Part shown: positions 16,043 through 22,960 of the stretch, piece by piece
Numbering within the stretch: the first letter of the stretch is position 1
Layout of the letters: each line of letters opens with the position of its first letter
NCBI GenBank assembly: GCA_034420695.1
Contig: DAOULB010000031.1
Span: forward strand, 1-30,154
Source: Io17-Chloro-G2 sp034420695
GTDB lineage: Bacteria > Chloroflexota > Dehalococcoidia > Lucifugimonadales > UBA3495
DNA length: 30,154 bases
Reading direction: 5' to 3'
Notes under the pieces: generated by a model
Databases searched by the model: none
The model's input: only the letters and a program-made list of their open reading frames with translations
Told to the model about the DNA's origin: nothing
Position numbers and translations under genes: made by a program

Positions 16043-16117
16043 AGTTCGCGTTCTTTGGGTTCCCGTTTTTTTGATTCGCGTGCTTGTGGTTCCAAGTCCG
16101 GATTTTTCCCGGTACTT

Positions 16118-17182
16118 CTACTGGGGATAGACGGCCATGCTTTCGCCTTCGAACACGAGGGTGGCGTCGAACCCGTCCAGCGCAGAGGCGTTTCCTCCCA
16201 GGGCCGGAGCCATAACTGTCATGTTGGCGACCATCAACCCCATATAAGTGTGATCGGGGTCGCCTGGCCCTCCCGGCAAGTCGTCGTCCCGGAGGTCGTC
16301 CACGTATGCAGCACCGCTTTCCTCAGCGATGGTCTCCAAGACCGGGCTGGGGAAAACCTCGGACCCGAATATGGCCGGGACGCCTGCTTCCTTTACTTGG
16401 TCGATCAGGCCCGCCACTTCCCGCGCCGACGGTTCGGAAAAGTCGGAGGGCTGAATCGCCCCGATAATTTCCACACCGTAGCGTTGCGCGAAAATTGGGA
16501 ACGAGTCGTGGTAGGTGAGCAGTTTCCGGTTTTCGGGAGGGATGGTCTCCACCACCTGCTCTATCCTGACGTCGAGGTCGTCCAGCCGTTCCTCCAGGGC
16601 TTGGAGGTTGGCGTTGTAATAATCTGCGTTCTCCGGGTCCAGCTTCACCAATTCCTCGTGGACCAGTTGGGCGTACTTCTTGGCCATGTGGGGCGCCGTC
16701 CACAGATGGGGGTTTGGATGGCCGTCGGATTCAGGGAAGGAGAAATCGAAAACCCATTCTTCCCGGGTGATGGCCCGGTCTGCCAGGGTGACCAAGACGG
16801 CTCCTTCCTTCAGATTGGCCTTGGCCAGTTCAATGGTTGGTTCCTCGAGGAACAGCCCGTTGGCGATGAACAGGTCCGCCTCCGTCAGGAGCGTAGCCAC
16901 CGACGGGGTGGGTTCGTAGGTGTGGGAATTCGTCCCTTCCGGCACCACTCCTTCCAAGTCGATCCGGGTCCCACCGAGGTTCTCCACCAAGCTGGTGATG
17001 GGGGAGACGGTGGCCACCACTTTTAACGGTGTTGCCTGGTCTTCCGCCATGCCGCTACTCTCAGCCATTGGGGTTTCCTGAGCCGGAGGCTGGGCGGCTT
17101 GGCCGCACCCGACTATCGCCAACACGGCGATCATCAGGAAAACCGGCAACCACGGGTTGATGGTGTGTTTCAAGTGTTTCAT
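16118..17182 (-). CDS. Metal-binding lipoprotein of Zn/Mn ABC transporter (TroA/ZnuA type)
   Basis: A 354-residue exported protein. The signal peptide ends at the lipobox IVGC with Cys26 as the lipid site, followed by a Pro/Glu-rich linker. Candidate metal ligands are His87 (NSHTYEP), His159 (NPHLW), His225 (TYHDSFP) and an Asp at about 295-296 (YVDD). A 3-His plus Asp set fits the cluster A-1 binding proteins for Zn or Mn. GHPNPH forms only a short His-rich spot, unlike the long loop of many ZnuA proteins. It captures metal and delivers it to the permease. It is second in the operon, 36 bases after the Fur-family gene. Confidence 0.92.
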   Translation of the reverse strand: MKHLKHTINPWLPVFLMIAVLAIVGCGQAAQPPAQETPMAESSGMAEDQATPLKVVATVSPITSLVENLGGTRIDLEGVVPEGTNSHTYEPTPSVATLLTEADLFIANGLFLEEPTIELAKANLKEGAVLVTLADRAITREEWVFDFSFPESDGHPNPHLWTAPHMAKKYAQLVHEELVKLDPENADYYNANLQALEERLDDLDVRIEQVVETIPPENRKLLTYHDSFPIFAQRYGVEIIGAIQPSDFSEPSAREVAGLIDQVKEAGVPAIFGSEVFPSPVLETIAEESGAAYVDDLRDDDLPGGPGDPDHTYMGLMVANMTVMAPALGGNASALDGFDATLVFEGESMAVYPQ

Positions 17183-17218
17183 CGGCGTCCTCTTACTTAT
17201 TTCCTTGGGAATTTCGGC

Positions 17219-17647
17219 TTATTGGGATTTTCGGCATTGCAGGCAGAGACCGGGCACCGCGAAATGCTCCAGGTCGGGCTCGAACCCGAAGTCCCGGATC
17301 AGGGTATCCCGGAACTCTTCCAGGTAGCTGGGACTAAGGTTGTAAGCCCCGTGGCAAACTTGGCAGACCATGTGATGGTGCTTGCCCGACGGGTCGGTCA
17401 ACTCATAGTGCAACCGGTCACCGATGGCCACTTCAGTGACCACGCCCAGGTCTTTGAACAGGTGCAGAGTGCGGTACACGGTGGCGATGTCCATGTATGG
17501 ATAAGACTCCTTGGACCGCCGGAACACGTCGTCCACACCCATGTGGCCGGCGCCTTCGGCCACAATGGACAGCACCAACACCCGTTGGGGGGTCAACCGG
17601 TGCCCCTCTCTCCGCAGGGTATCTATAGCTTGCTGATAGTGAGACAT
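17219..17647 (-). CDS. Fur-family metalloregulator (Zur/PerR/Fur type)
   Basis: A 142-residue repressor. The winged helix-turn-helix includes RLTPQRVLVLSIV (17-29) and ATVYRTLHLFKDLGVV (55-70). The dimerisation domain has HHH at 90-92, and two CxxC pairs, Cys95/Cys98 and Cys135/Cys138, that form the structural zinc site. ATG at 17647 matches the family N-terminus. An upstream ATG at 17683 lies before the predicted start of transcription and would add unlike residues. As first gene of a Zn/Mn uptake operon it is probably a Zur (or Mn-responsive Mur) that represses its own operon; the metal cannot be told from sequence. Confidence 0.9.
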   Translation of the reverse strand: MSHYQQAIDTLRREGHRLTPQRVLVLSIVAEGAGHMGVDDVFRRSKESYPYMDIATVYRTLHLFKDLGVVTEVAIGDRLHYELTDPSGKHHHMVCQVCHGAYNLSPSYLEEFRDTLIRDFGFEPDLEHFAVPGLCLQCRKSQ

Positions 17648-17659
17648 ACCAAAAAATGT

Positions 17660-17680
17660 TATTGCAACTAATTGCGAATA
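17660..17680. promoter_or_regulatory. Candidate Fur/Zur operator
   Basis: A 21-base near-palindrome: TATTGCAA, four bases, TTGCGAATA; the arms match with one extra base on the right. It lies over the predicted start of transcription of the Fur-family operon and 13 bases before the ATG at 17647. This is where an autorepressor should bind. Confidence 0.6.
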
Positions 17681-17681
17681 C

Positions 17682-17710
17682 ATATTCTGGCATAAGCCCA
17701 GCGTTGTCAA
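17682..17710 (-). promoter_or_regulatory. Promoter of the Fur-family/Zn uptake operon
   Basis: On minus, a perfect TTGACA (17705-17710), a 17-base spacer and GAATAT (17682-17687). Transcription would start near 17675, inside the palindrome at 17660-17680. Confidence 0.5.
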
Positions 17711-17735
17711 TAGCAATTTCCGGCGATCAGCAGAA

Positions 17736-18068
17736 TCAGCCGGAAGTGTCCGAAGGCGGAGACTCCGGACCGGGCCCGTAATCGGAAATGGGACGCCAGG
17801 GGAGAAGGAGTTTCAGGAGGGTGCGGGGCTGGGGTTCGGTCCCATTGTACTGGCAGCGTTCCAAATAGCGTTGGGCGTAGGCAGAGGTTGGAAGCCGGAA
17901 ACCGGCAGCGAAAATCCGGCGAATAAAGGCCAAGATATCGGGCAGGGGCCGGTCGCCAGCTTGGGCGATACTCCACTCCCGGCAGAAATCGGTGGCCAGG
18001 CCGCGGAGGACGATTTCGGCATGGGCCAGGACCATCCTGCGCCGGAGGGCACGGACTCGAGGCGTCAT
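17736..18068 (-). CDS. Hypothetical protein, partner of the phage-type HTH gene
   Basis: A 110-residue basic protein of unknown family. Its ATG overlaps the stop of the gene at 18065-18481 (ATGA), so the two form a coupled pair. It begins MTPRVRALRRRMVLAHAEIV, then a helical middle, then a Pro-rich tail. No motif is recognised. It might be a small phage-derived factor like its partner. Confidence 0.55.
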   Translation of the reverse strand: MTPRVRALRRRMVLAHAEIVLRGLATDFCREWSIAQAGDRPLPDILAFIRRIFAAGFRLPTSAYAQRYLERCQYNGTEPQPRTLLKLLLPWRPISDYGPGPESPPSDTSG

Positions 18069-18481
18069 GGTTGGAGGCGCTGGGCAGCCCAGATGGGAAG
18101 GGCCAATTCAAGGGACTGAAGCTGTTCATTGAGCTTCCGGTTCTCGCCGACCTTGATGGCGAAGGCGAGGGCGGAATTGGCGGCACGAACGCGGATGGCA
18201 GGATTGGGGTCTTTCATCGCTTGGTCAAGGACGTTGACGCTGTTCAACATGAGGCGCTGAAGCTCTCGGCAGGCGAACTCAGCGGCCTCATCCCGGAGCT
18301 GGTCCAGTTCTTCGCGGAACTGGTCGTCCTCCAGCCAGCGGGCCAGGGTCTTGCGGTTGACCTTGGCTTGGCGAGCGGCGGCACTGAGACTGGCGCTGGC
18401 AGCAATGATGGGCAGGGCCTTCTGCTGGCGAGGGGAGAGGGGGGACTCTTTATTTTCATTTTCTGGTACATTCTGCGACAT
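18065..18481 (-). CDS. Phage-type helix-turn-helix protein (small terminase/phBC6A51-like)
   Basis: A 138-residue protein. ATG at 18481 follows AGGAG by seven bases; the longer open frame to 18547 has no such site. After LSPRQQKALPIIAAS, a helix-turn-helix is visible (SLSAAARQAKVNRKTLARWLEDDQFREEL, about 31-59). This pattern is common in small terminase subunits and phBC6A51-like phage proteins. The C-terminal half is helical. No large terminase, capsid or portal gene is adjacent, so this is an isolated phage-like or domesticated pair rather than a prophage. Confidence 0.65.
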   Translation of the reverse strand: MSQNVPENENKESPLSPRQQKALPIIAASASLSAAARQAKVNRKTLARWLEDDQFREELDQLRDEAAEFACRELQRLMLNSVNVLDQAMKDPNPAIRVRAANSALAFAIKVGENRKLNEQLQSLELALPIWAAQRLQP

Positions 18482-18902
18482 TTTGGGACTCCTAGCTTCG
18501 GCGGGTGTCTCGAATTTAGTCTCAAGAGAGCAGTTATTTGAGAACATTGCCCAGTTTTTTGGTGTTTTAGCGGGTCTCAGGCACTTTAGCTCCTTTTGCC
18601 TTTGGACCGGACCGGGGCCCGGGCCAGTGGCGGGTGATGGATTCGTATATATTCAGACTAGGAGGGTGCAATCCTAGATGGCAAGGGCCAAGTGTCAGTG
18701 TTTGGGTGGGTATGAACTGGAACACGCGGGGCGGGATAGCCGGGATGGGGCGCCGGGGCGTTTGCTTGGGTTGAAATGAGTGTGGAGGGTGCGGGGCGCC
18801 AGGGCGGGCGCTAACTAGGTCCCGTGCCTTCTTCGTTGTCGGCAGCCGCCGAGGAAAAGTAAAATGTGAATCGTAGAGGTGTGTGACAAGAGAGAGCATG
18901 GC
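18482..18902. other. Non-coding stretch inside the accessory patch
   Basis: There is no credible gene in 421 bases. It contains a hairpin CTAGGA/TCCTAG (18658-18677), two similar GC-rich runs (GGGGCGCCGGGGCG near 18747 and GGGGCGCCAGGGCG near 18793), and a likely promoter for the next gene. The composition is uneven, from AT-rich (TATATATTCAG near 18650) to very G-rich, as in remodelled DNA. Confidence 0.4.
18836..18865 (+). promoter_or_regulatory. Possible promoter for the small gene/protease pair
   Basis: TTGTCG (18836-18841), an 18-base spacer and TAAAAT (18860-18865), 38 bases before the ATG at 18903. Confidence 0.4.
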
Positions 18903-19217
18903 ATGAGTAATGAAGAGAACCTGGAGCAAACGCAGCAAGAGGGTGGTGCGGGGCTCCCGCGCAGCCCGCGGGATGAGGCGGCCCGCCTCGGCAAGGAGAT
19001 ATACGAGCGGGACATCCGGGATCTTGTCGAAGCCAGCCACCACGGAGAGGTCGTCGCCATCGACGTGGACAGCGGAAGCTATGCTCTAGGCAAGAATGCT
19101 ATCGCCGCATCCGAGATCCTCCGGGACCAACACCCTGACGCCCAAGTCTGGCTGATGCGGGTCGGGCATGGAGCGTTGTATCGATTCGGGGGCGGCTCCC
19201 TGCGGAGGACCGGTTGA
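18903..19217 (+). CDS. Small hypothetical protein paired with a retropepsin-like protease
   Basis: A 104-residue soluble protein from ATG 18903 (the frame is open from GTG 18879). After a polar Gln/Glu-rich start it has YERDIRDLVEASHHGEVVAIDVDSGSYALG and QVWLMRVGHGALYRFGGGSLRR. From memory this resembles small DUF5678-like proteins encoded next to clan AA aspartic proteases in cyanobacteria and Chloroflexota. Its stop overlaps the protease start by four bases (TTGA). The pair has been read as toxin-antitoxin-like by position, but I know of no firm function. Confidence 0.6.
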   Translation: MSNEENLEQTQQEGGAGLPRSPRDEAARLGKEIYERDIRDLVEASHHGEVVAIDVDSGSYALGKNAIAASEILRDQHPDAQVWLMRVGHGALYRFGGGSLRRTG

Positions 19218-19510
19218 CAGAGGGCTTCGTGAACGCGAACCTTGAAGCCTTGGTAAACATTCTATTGCAGGGTCCGGCAGGGCAGAGGCAGGAAGTCGAT
19301 GCCGTGATTGATACCGGTTTCAATGGCTACCTGACGTTGCCGCCTGCAATGGTGGCGGACTTGGAGCTGCCAGTAGTGGGTGAAGCTGAGGCGGTCTTGG
19401 CCGATGGCAGAGAGGCCGTCTTTCACGTGGACGGCGTTACTGTGGTTTGGGACGGCCAACCGAGATTCGTCGAGAGCGGGTGGCACGTCACCATACAGGC
19501 CAAGGCTTAG
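19214..19510 (+). CDS. Retropepsin-like clan AA aspartic protease, shortened
   Basis: A 98-residue protein with the aspartic protease motif VIDTGFNGYLTLP; the active-site Asp is Asp33 in DTG. Start TTG at 19214 overlaps the upstream stop. Family members that I recall are about 120-130 residues and contain a LVGMxLLxG-type stretch after the WDGQPR segment. Here WDGQPRFVESG runs straight to WHVTIQAKA and a TAG stop, so some 25-30 residues appear to be missing while the end of the domain is kept in frame. The missing part helps form the barrel, so activity is doubtful. Confidence 0.7.
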   Translation: MTEGFVNANLEALVNILLQGPAGQRQEVDAVIDTGFNGYLTLPPAMVADLELPVVGEAEAVLADGREAVFHVDGVTVVWDGQPRFVESGWHVTIQAKA

Positions 19511-19644
19511 GCGGGGGAGATGGTGGCGTAGCAGATCTAGAAATGAATCAGCGAGATGCTTCGTAGCCTCCTCCCAAACGCATCAGGGTACAGGAATTGC
19601 GAGGATGACTGAGGGGCCCATTTCCAGCCACGGTAATGTCCGCC

Positions 19645-20094
19645 CTACTCCGGAACATCGTACTCTCCCAGCAGGTGCAGGTTGTCAACCATTGGGCTGG
19701 CTGCCCGGTAGAACTTCTCGTCGGCGGTCCACAGTTCGCAACCAGCATTTTCCGCCAGAGCCAGGTAGTGGGCGTCGCAGGCCGCATCCTGATTGAGTTA
19801 GCTTGCAAGTTGGAGCGCCCTGACGTGCAGGCCAGACGGTTGACGGAGTTCAATGCTGGACTCAAGCAGCCGCGCAATAATGCGGGTACTATCACCGACG
19901 TTCAACTCCCCACGCAACACGCGCCGGTGAAGGGCGTTGGCGACCTCGAAGGGCATGAGGTACGGTGCTATGCGGGTTATGTCCCGGGCAACCCAGGATA
20001 GAAGTAAGGCGTGGGCTTTGTCAGAGTCATCCTCTTCAACCAACCACTTGACCACCAGGCTTGCATCGACGACCACGGGCCCGTTCACGCCCAT
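19645..20094 (-). pseudogene. VapC-type PIN toxin with an in-frame TAA
   Basis: The PIN-domain frame runs from ATG 20094 to a TAG at 19645-19647, 149 codons, but codon 99 is TAA (19798-19800). Before it: VVDASLVVKWL with Asp10 and FEVANAL with Glu50. After it, in the same frame: ACDAHYLALAENAGCELWTADEKF with Asp107 and Asp125, ending GEYDVPE. All four acidic metal ligands of a PIN RNase are thus present, but two lie beyond the stop. A 98-residue product would lack them. A single base change explains the defect. The ATG overlaps the antitoxin gene by ten bases. Confidence 0.82.
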
Positions 20095-20387
20095 CCCTCG
20101 GTTTCTGCATTCCTGATATCACGGGCCTCCCGGATTAAGTCGGCGGAACTCCCGGGAAGGGGCTTGCCTCCAAATATCGCCTGGCGAAGCTCTGCAAACA
20201 GCTCATGGTCCGGCCTGTCAGACAACAGCCCGGCTATGCCGTTTGCTTCGTCTTTAGTCAGCTCCCGATTTATGGCATCTTGGCAGTACTTTCGCATGGA
20301 GACGCCTTTGAGAGCGGAGACGGCCTTCAGACGACGCTGGAAGGTGGGGTCCAAGTCCAATGTGAGTCTCTTTCTCTTGGTTTCCAT
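20085..20387 (-). CDS. VapB-like ribbon-helix-helix antitoxin
   Basis: A 100-residue protein. The N-terminus KRLTLDLDPTFQRRLKAVSALKGVSMRKYCQDAI fits a ribbon-helix-helix DNA-binding domain (about residues 6-43). The rest is charged and likely wraps the toxin. It overlaps the PIN gene by ten bases in standard antitoxin-first order. Its frame is intact although the toxin is interrupted. It could still act as a repressor, or neutralise a related toxin elsewhere. Confidence 0.8.
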   Translation of the reverse strand: METKRKRLTLDLDPTFQRRLKAVSALKGVSMRKYCQDAINRELTKDEANGIAGLLSDRPDHELFAELRQAIFGGKPLPGSSADLIREARDIRNAETEGWA

Positions 20388-20416
20388 CGGCTATGCCTCG
20401 AATGATTAATGTTTCA

Positions 20417-20432
20417 TGGTACAAATATACCA
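20417..20432. promoter_or_regulatory. Possible antitoxin operator in AT-rich vapBC leader
   Basis: TGGTA, six bases, TACCA, some 30 bases upstream of the antitoxin ATG and inside a sharply AT-rich stretch (about 20400-20455). The place fits autoregulation by a ribbon-helix-helix antitoxin. Confidence 0.4.
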
Positions 20433-20489
20433 AATACAGAAAAAAATAATACACCGGGAAAGCCATGGGGATGGTGGGCGCAGGGCCGG

Positions 20490-21653
20490 TCAGGAGGCTT
20501 CGCGGATGATGGTGTACATGTGGCGGTAGAGTTTGAGGCCCTCGGCGGCGGTGCGCCAGAGGCTGCCGCCGGTGGGGCGGACGTGGTCGAAGCCTTGGAA
20601 CTCGGTGTAGCGGAGGCCCTCGCGTCCGGCAAAGGCCCGGTTGAGCCTGCGGGACTCGCCTACCGGAATCAGCTGGTCGGTGACGGTGTGCATGACGATG
20701 GGCTTGGCCTTCAGACCGTCCAAATGGTTGCGGGGGGAGATACGGTCCATGCTTTGCCGGAAGCCTTCGGGAAGGCGCCGGTAGATTTCCTGGGCATCTT
20801 CCAAGGTCGTTCCTTCCAGTAATCTTCGGACACGGACGGCGGGCTCGGAAAGGCCGTTCAGTTCCGATTCCGAGGACGCCGAACCGGTGAGGAAGACGCC
20901 GGACATGGCCTGGCGGTCGGCTTCGTTTTCCAGGGTTTCAATGAGTTCGTTGGCAAAGACCCGCAGGGTTAGCTGGTCGGGCTGCCAAGTCAGGTTGCCA
21001 TCATCTTGGAAGCGGGAGCGGCTGCCTATCTGCAGGAGCAGGTCACGGGCGTCGTAGTAGGGGCCGAAGGCATTGACGTAGGAGACTTGGCCGCTGATGC
21101 GGGGATCGGAGGCGGCCACCAAGGCGAAGGAGGCCCCCACGCAGAAGCCCCCCATGCCGACCCGGTCCGGGTCCACGTAATCCAGGGAAGAGAGGTGGCG
21201 GAAGGCCCACACGAGGTTTTCGATTTCATTGGGGTCCATGTTGTGGCGCAGGCCCATGGTGGGGGACCAGTAGAACATTACGGCAAAACCGGCCCGGGCC
21301 AGGGAGTTGCCCAGGTTCACCACGTCGGGGTCGTCCCGGCCACTGGCGTTGGCCCCCAGAAAGAGGAGCACGCCGGCGCGGGGCGAATCGACAGAGGCGC
21401 CGGGAGAGCGGTAGACATCGGCGGCGCCGGAACCGGCGGGAAGGGGAAAGCTTATCTCCTCCCGGACCGGCTCGGCGGTAACCCAGGACTGGGGTTTGAC
21501 CGGGAAGTCCAAGACTTGAAAGACGAACAGTACGGTGCGGACCCCGTTGCGTCCCTGAGGGGTGACCACGATGAGCAGAATCACCAAAAGGAACAGGGTC
21601 AGCAGGGCCACGAGGGAGCGCTGGACCCAGCGCCAGAAGGGGATGGCCCGCAT
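20490..21653 (-). CDS. Membrane-anchored alpha/beta hydrolase, dienelactone hydrolase-like
   Basis: A 387-residue protein starting at ATG 21653 (a GTG directly before is also possible). One N-terminal membrane helix (about 14-32, SLVALLTLFLLVILLIVV) anchors it, with the catalytic domain probably outside. The nucleophile elbow is GMGGFCVGAS with Cys172, as in dienelactone hydrolases, rather than Ser. Asp327 (VTDQLIP) and His358 (GFDHVRP) complete a likely triad. A helical cap of about 100 residues separates the two halves. The substrate is unknown. No clear ribosome site is seen. Confidence 0.8.
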   Translation of the reverse strand: MRAIPFWRWVQRSLVALLTLFLLVILLIVVTPQGRNGVRTVLFVFQVLDFPVKPQSWVTAEPVREEISFPLPAGSGAADVYRSPGASVDSPRAGVLLFLGANASGRDDPDVVNLGNSLARAGFAVMFYWSPTMGLRHNMDPNEIENLVWAFRHLSSLDYVDPDRVGMGGFCVGASFALVAASDPRISGQVSYVNAFGPYYDARDLLLQIGSRSRFQDDGNLTWQPDQLTLRVFANELIETLENEADRQAMSGVFLTGSASSESELNGLSEPAVRVRRLLEGTTLEDAQEIYRRLPEGFRQSMDRISPRNHLDGLKAKPIVMHTVTDQLIPVGESRRLNRAFAGREGLRYTEFQGFDHVRPTGGSLWRTAAEGLKLYRHMYTIIREAS

Positions 21654-21674
21654 CACGTTAGGTAGCCGTGGGCT

Positions 21675-21769
21675 TGGGAACCTCTGAACAACCTGAGTTC
21701 CACCCTCATCCCAACCTTCTCCCTTGATGGGAGAAGGTGTTTCAGAGTTCCTTATTCAGACCGTTCCCA
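21675..21769. repeat. MITE-like element B with terminal inverted repeats
   Basis: 95 bases bounded by TGGGAACCTCTGAACAA (21675-21691) and the inverted TTATTCAGACCGTTCCCA (21752-21769), which match apart from one substituted base and a one-base indel. Inside is a hairpin with perfect 9-base arms, CCTTCTCCC and GGGAGAAGG (21715-21737), and a further TTTCAGAGTTCC that looks like a third copy of the end sequence. The ends match those of element A at 15909-16042, but the core differs. Confidence 0.65.
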
Positions 21770-21771
21770 GG

Positions 21772-22248
21772 TTACTGGGCAGGGATTGCCGCCTTGGCAA
21801 CACCCAGCAGTTCCTCTACGCTGGCTTCCATGTCGATGGGGTCGCCGTGGGGCTGGGGCACCTTGTAACCGGTGCGGTAGTAAATCTCGATGCGGTTGCC
21901 TTCGGGGTCGAAGAAGTACATGCCAAGGGCGTTGCCGTGGCTGACGGTGCGCTCGATGGTCACGTCCTCTTCCCTGAGACGGTAGTAGAACTCCTTCATG
22001 TCTTCAACACTGTTGACGATGAAGGAAATTTGCTGGATTACCTTGGCGTCGTCGTTGGTCACCCGCCCTTTGACCAGGACGAACTCGTGATGCTCCCGCT
22101 CGGGGTCGGCGCTCATGAAGACCATGCCGCGGCCGTCGAGGTCCTCGTCGGCAATCCGGAGGCCCATGACCCGGGAGTAGAAGTCCCTTTGCTTCATGAT
22201 GTCTTCGGCATAAACGCCGACGTGCCCCAATGCTTCGATAGCTGCCAT
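21772..22248 (-). CDS. VOC-superfamily (glyoxalase/dioxygenase-like) protein
   Basis: A 158-residue protein with two beta-alpha-beta3 modules. His9 (GHVGVYA) and Glu121 (GNRIEIYY) match metal ligands of the superfamily. At the start of the second module, where His is usual, the sequence has QQISFIV (Gln73); His54 could be another ligand. Start ATG at 22248 lies eight bases after GGAGG. The group includes glyoxalases, extradiol dioxygenases and fosfomycin-resistance enzymes; no substrate is assigned. It is preceded by its own extended -10 promoter. Confidence 0.82.
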   Translation of the reverse strand: MAAIEALGHVGVYAEDIMKQRDFYSRVMGLRIADEDLDGRGMVFMSADPEREHHEFVLVKGRVTNDDAKVIQQISFIVNSVEDMKEFYYRLREEDVTIERTVSHGNALGMYFFDPEGNRIEIYYRTGYKVPQPHGDPIDMEASVEELLGVAKAAIPAQ

Positions 22249-22287
22249 AAGGGGAACCTCCGCTACAGGTGGGGTGAGTTTGGGGAC

Positions 22288-22296
22288 ATTATAGCA
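22288..22296 (-). promoter_or_regulatory. Extended -10 promoter for the VOC gene
   Basis: On minus, TGC followed by TATAAT (-10 at 22288-22293), about 40 bases before the ATG. No good -35 is visible. Confidence 0.5.
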
Positions 22297-22419
22297 CCGA
22301 GGCTGGGGAAGGTATTAGCTTTGCACCAGATAGATGAAGCCGCCCTTCTGATCGCTTTCCCATATTGTCAGGGGCATCAACAGCAGATTAAGCTGTCTAG
22401 CGCCTGCCGGTGAAACCAT

Positions 22420-22791
22420 CTAATCGGTCAGGGGCTGCAACCGTTCAAGCAGTTCGGCCACGTCGTCCAAGTCTTCGGCAATGGTGCCGGAATGTAGAAG
22501 AGCCTTACGCTTGTAGTAGTTGCTGTGAAGCTTCTCTGCTGAGTTGGCGAGAGACCGGAGTTGGTTTTGCCGGCTGAAATGCCGGGCATTGACTATGAGG
22601 CTGTCAAACTGGTCGTGGCGTTCATATTCCCATCCCCTGGCTGCAGCTACAGCTTTGGCCATGTGTTCCGCCGCCCCCCATCCCTTCTCGCAGGCTTGGT
22701 GCAGGTCGCCCTCAGACAGGTACTTCCTGCTCTTTTCCAGAAAGTCCCACGCCTGTTGGCGGTAGTCCAATACCACTTGCTTTGACGTCAT
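22420..22791 (-). CDS. PaREP1/HEPN-like small helical protein (second copy)
   Basis: A 123-residue helical protein related to the gene at 1159-1545. Shared marks are CEKGWGAAEHMAKAV (34-48) and SAEKLHSNYYKRKALLHSG. The segment lengths between them agree. Overall identity looks low, so these are old paralogues or independent members of one family. It has its own likely promoter and no visible partner gene. Function is unknown; an RNA-binding or nucleotide-binding role is only a guess from the HEPN link. Confidence 0.72.
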   Translation of the reverse strand: MTSKQVVLDYRQQAWDFLEKSRKYLSEGDLHQACEKGWGAAEHMAKAVAAARGWEYERHDQFDSLIVNARHFSRQNQLRSLANSAEKLHSNYYKRKALLHSGTIAEDLDDVAELLERLQPLTD

Positions 22792-22832
22792 GAACCCCCA
22801 GGGTTTGACACCAACGTGCTATATGATTCCCT

Positions 22833-22861
22833 ACACTAGTCCGGCTTTGGTGGGTTGTCAA
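22833..22861 (-). promoter_or_regulatory. Possible promoter of the second PaREP1/HEPN-like gene
   Basis: On minus, a perfect TTGACA (22856-22861), a 17-base spacer and a poor TAGTGT (22833-22838). Confidence 0.35.
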
Positions 22862-22960
22862 CAAGAACAACTGGCGGAGCGTCCCAACTACGTTGGCGCA
22901 GGTTAGGACGACTCAACACGGGGTGCGTAGTCCTTCGCCACGACAGGGTGGAACAGGACC

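Noticed and set aside
17648..17716. Longer start for the Fur-family regulator
   Set aside because: These codons lie at or before the predicted start of transcription and over the operator; the family N-terminus fits ATG 17647.
19798..19800. Readthrough or selenocysteine insertion in the PIN toxin gene
   Set aside because: The interrupting codon is TAA, not TGA, so tRNA(Sec) cannot explain it.
22805..22830. Plus-strand promoter TTGACA with TATATGAT
   Set aside because: Spacing is about ten bases, too short, and no plus-strand gene follows.
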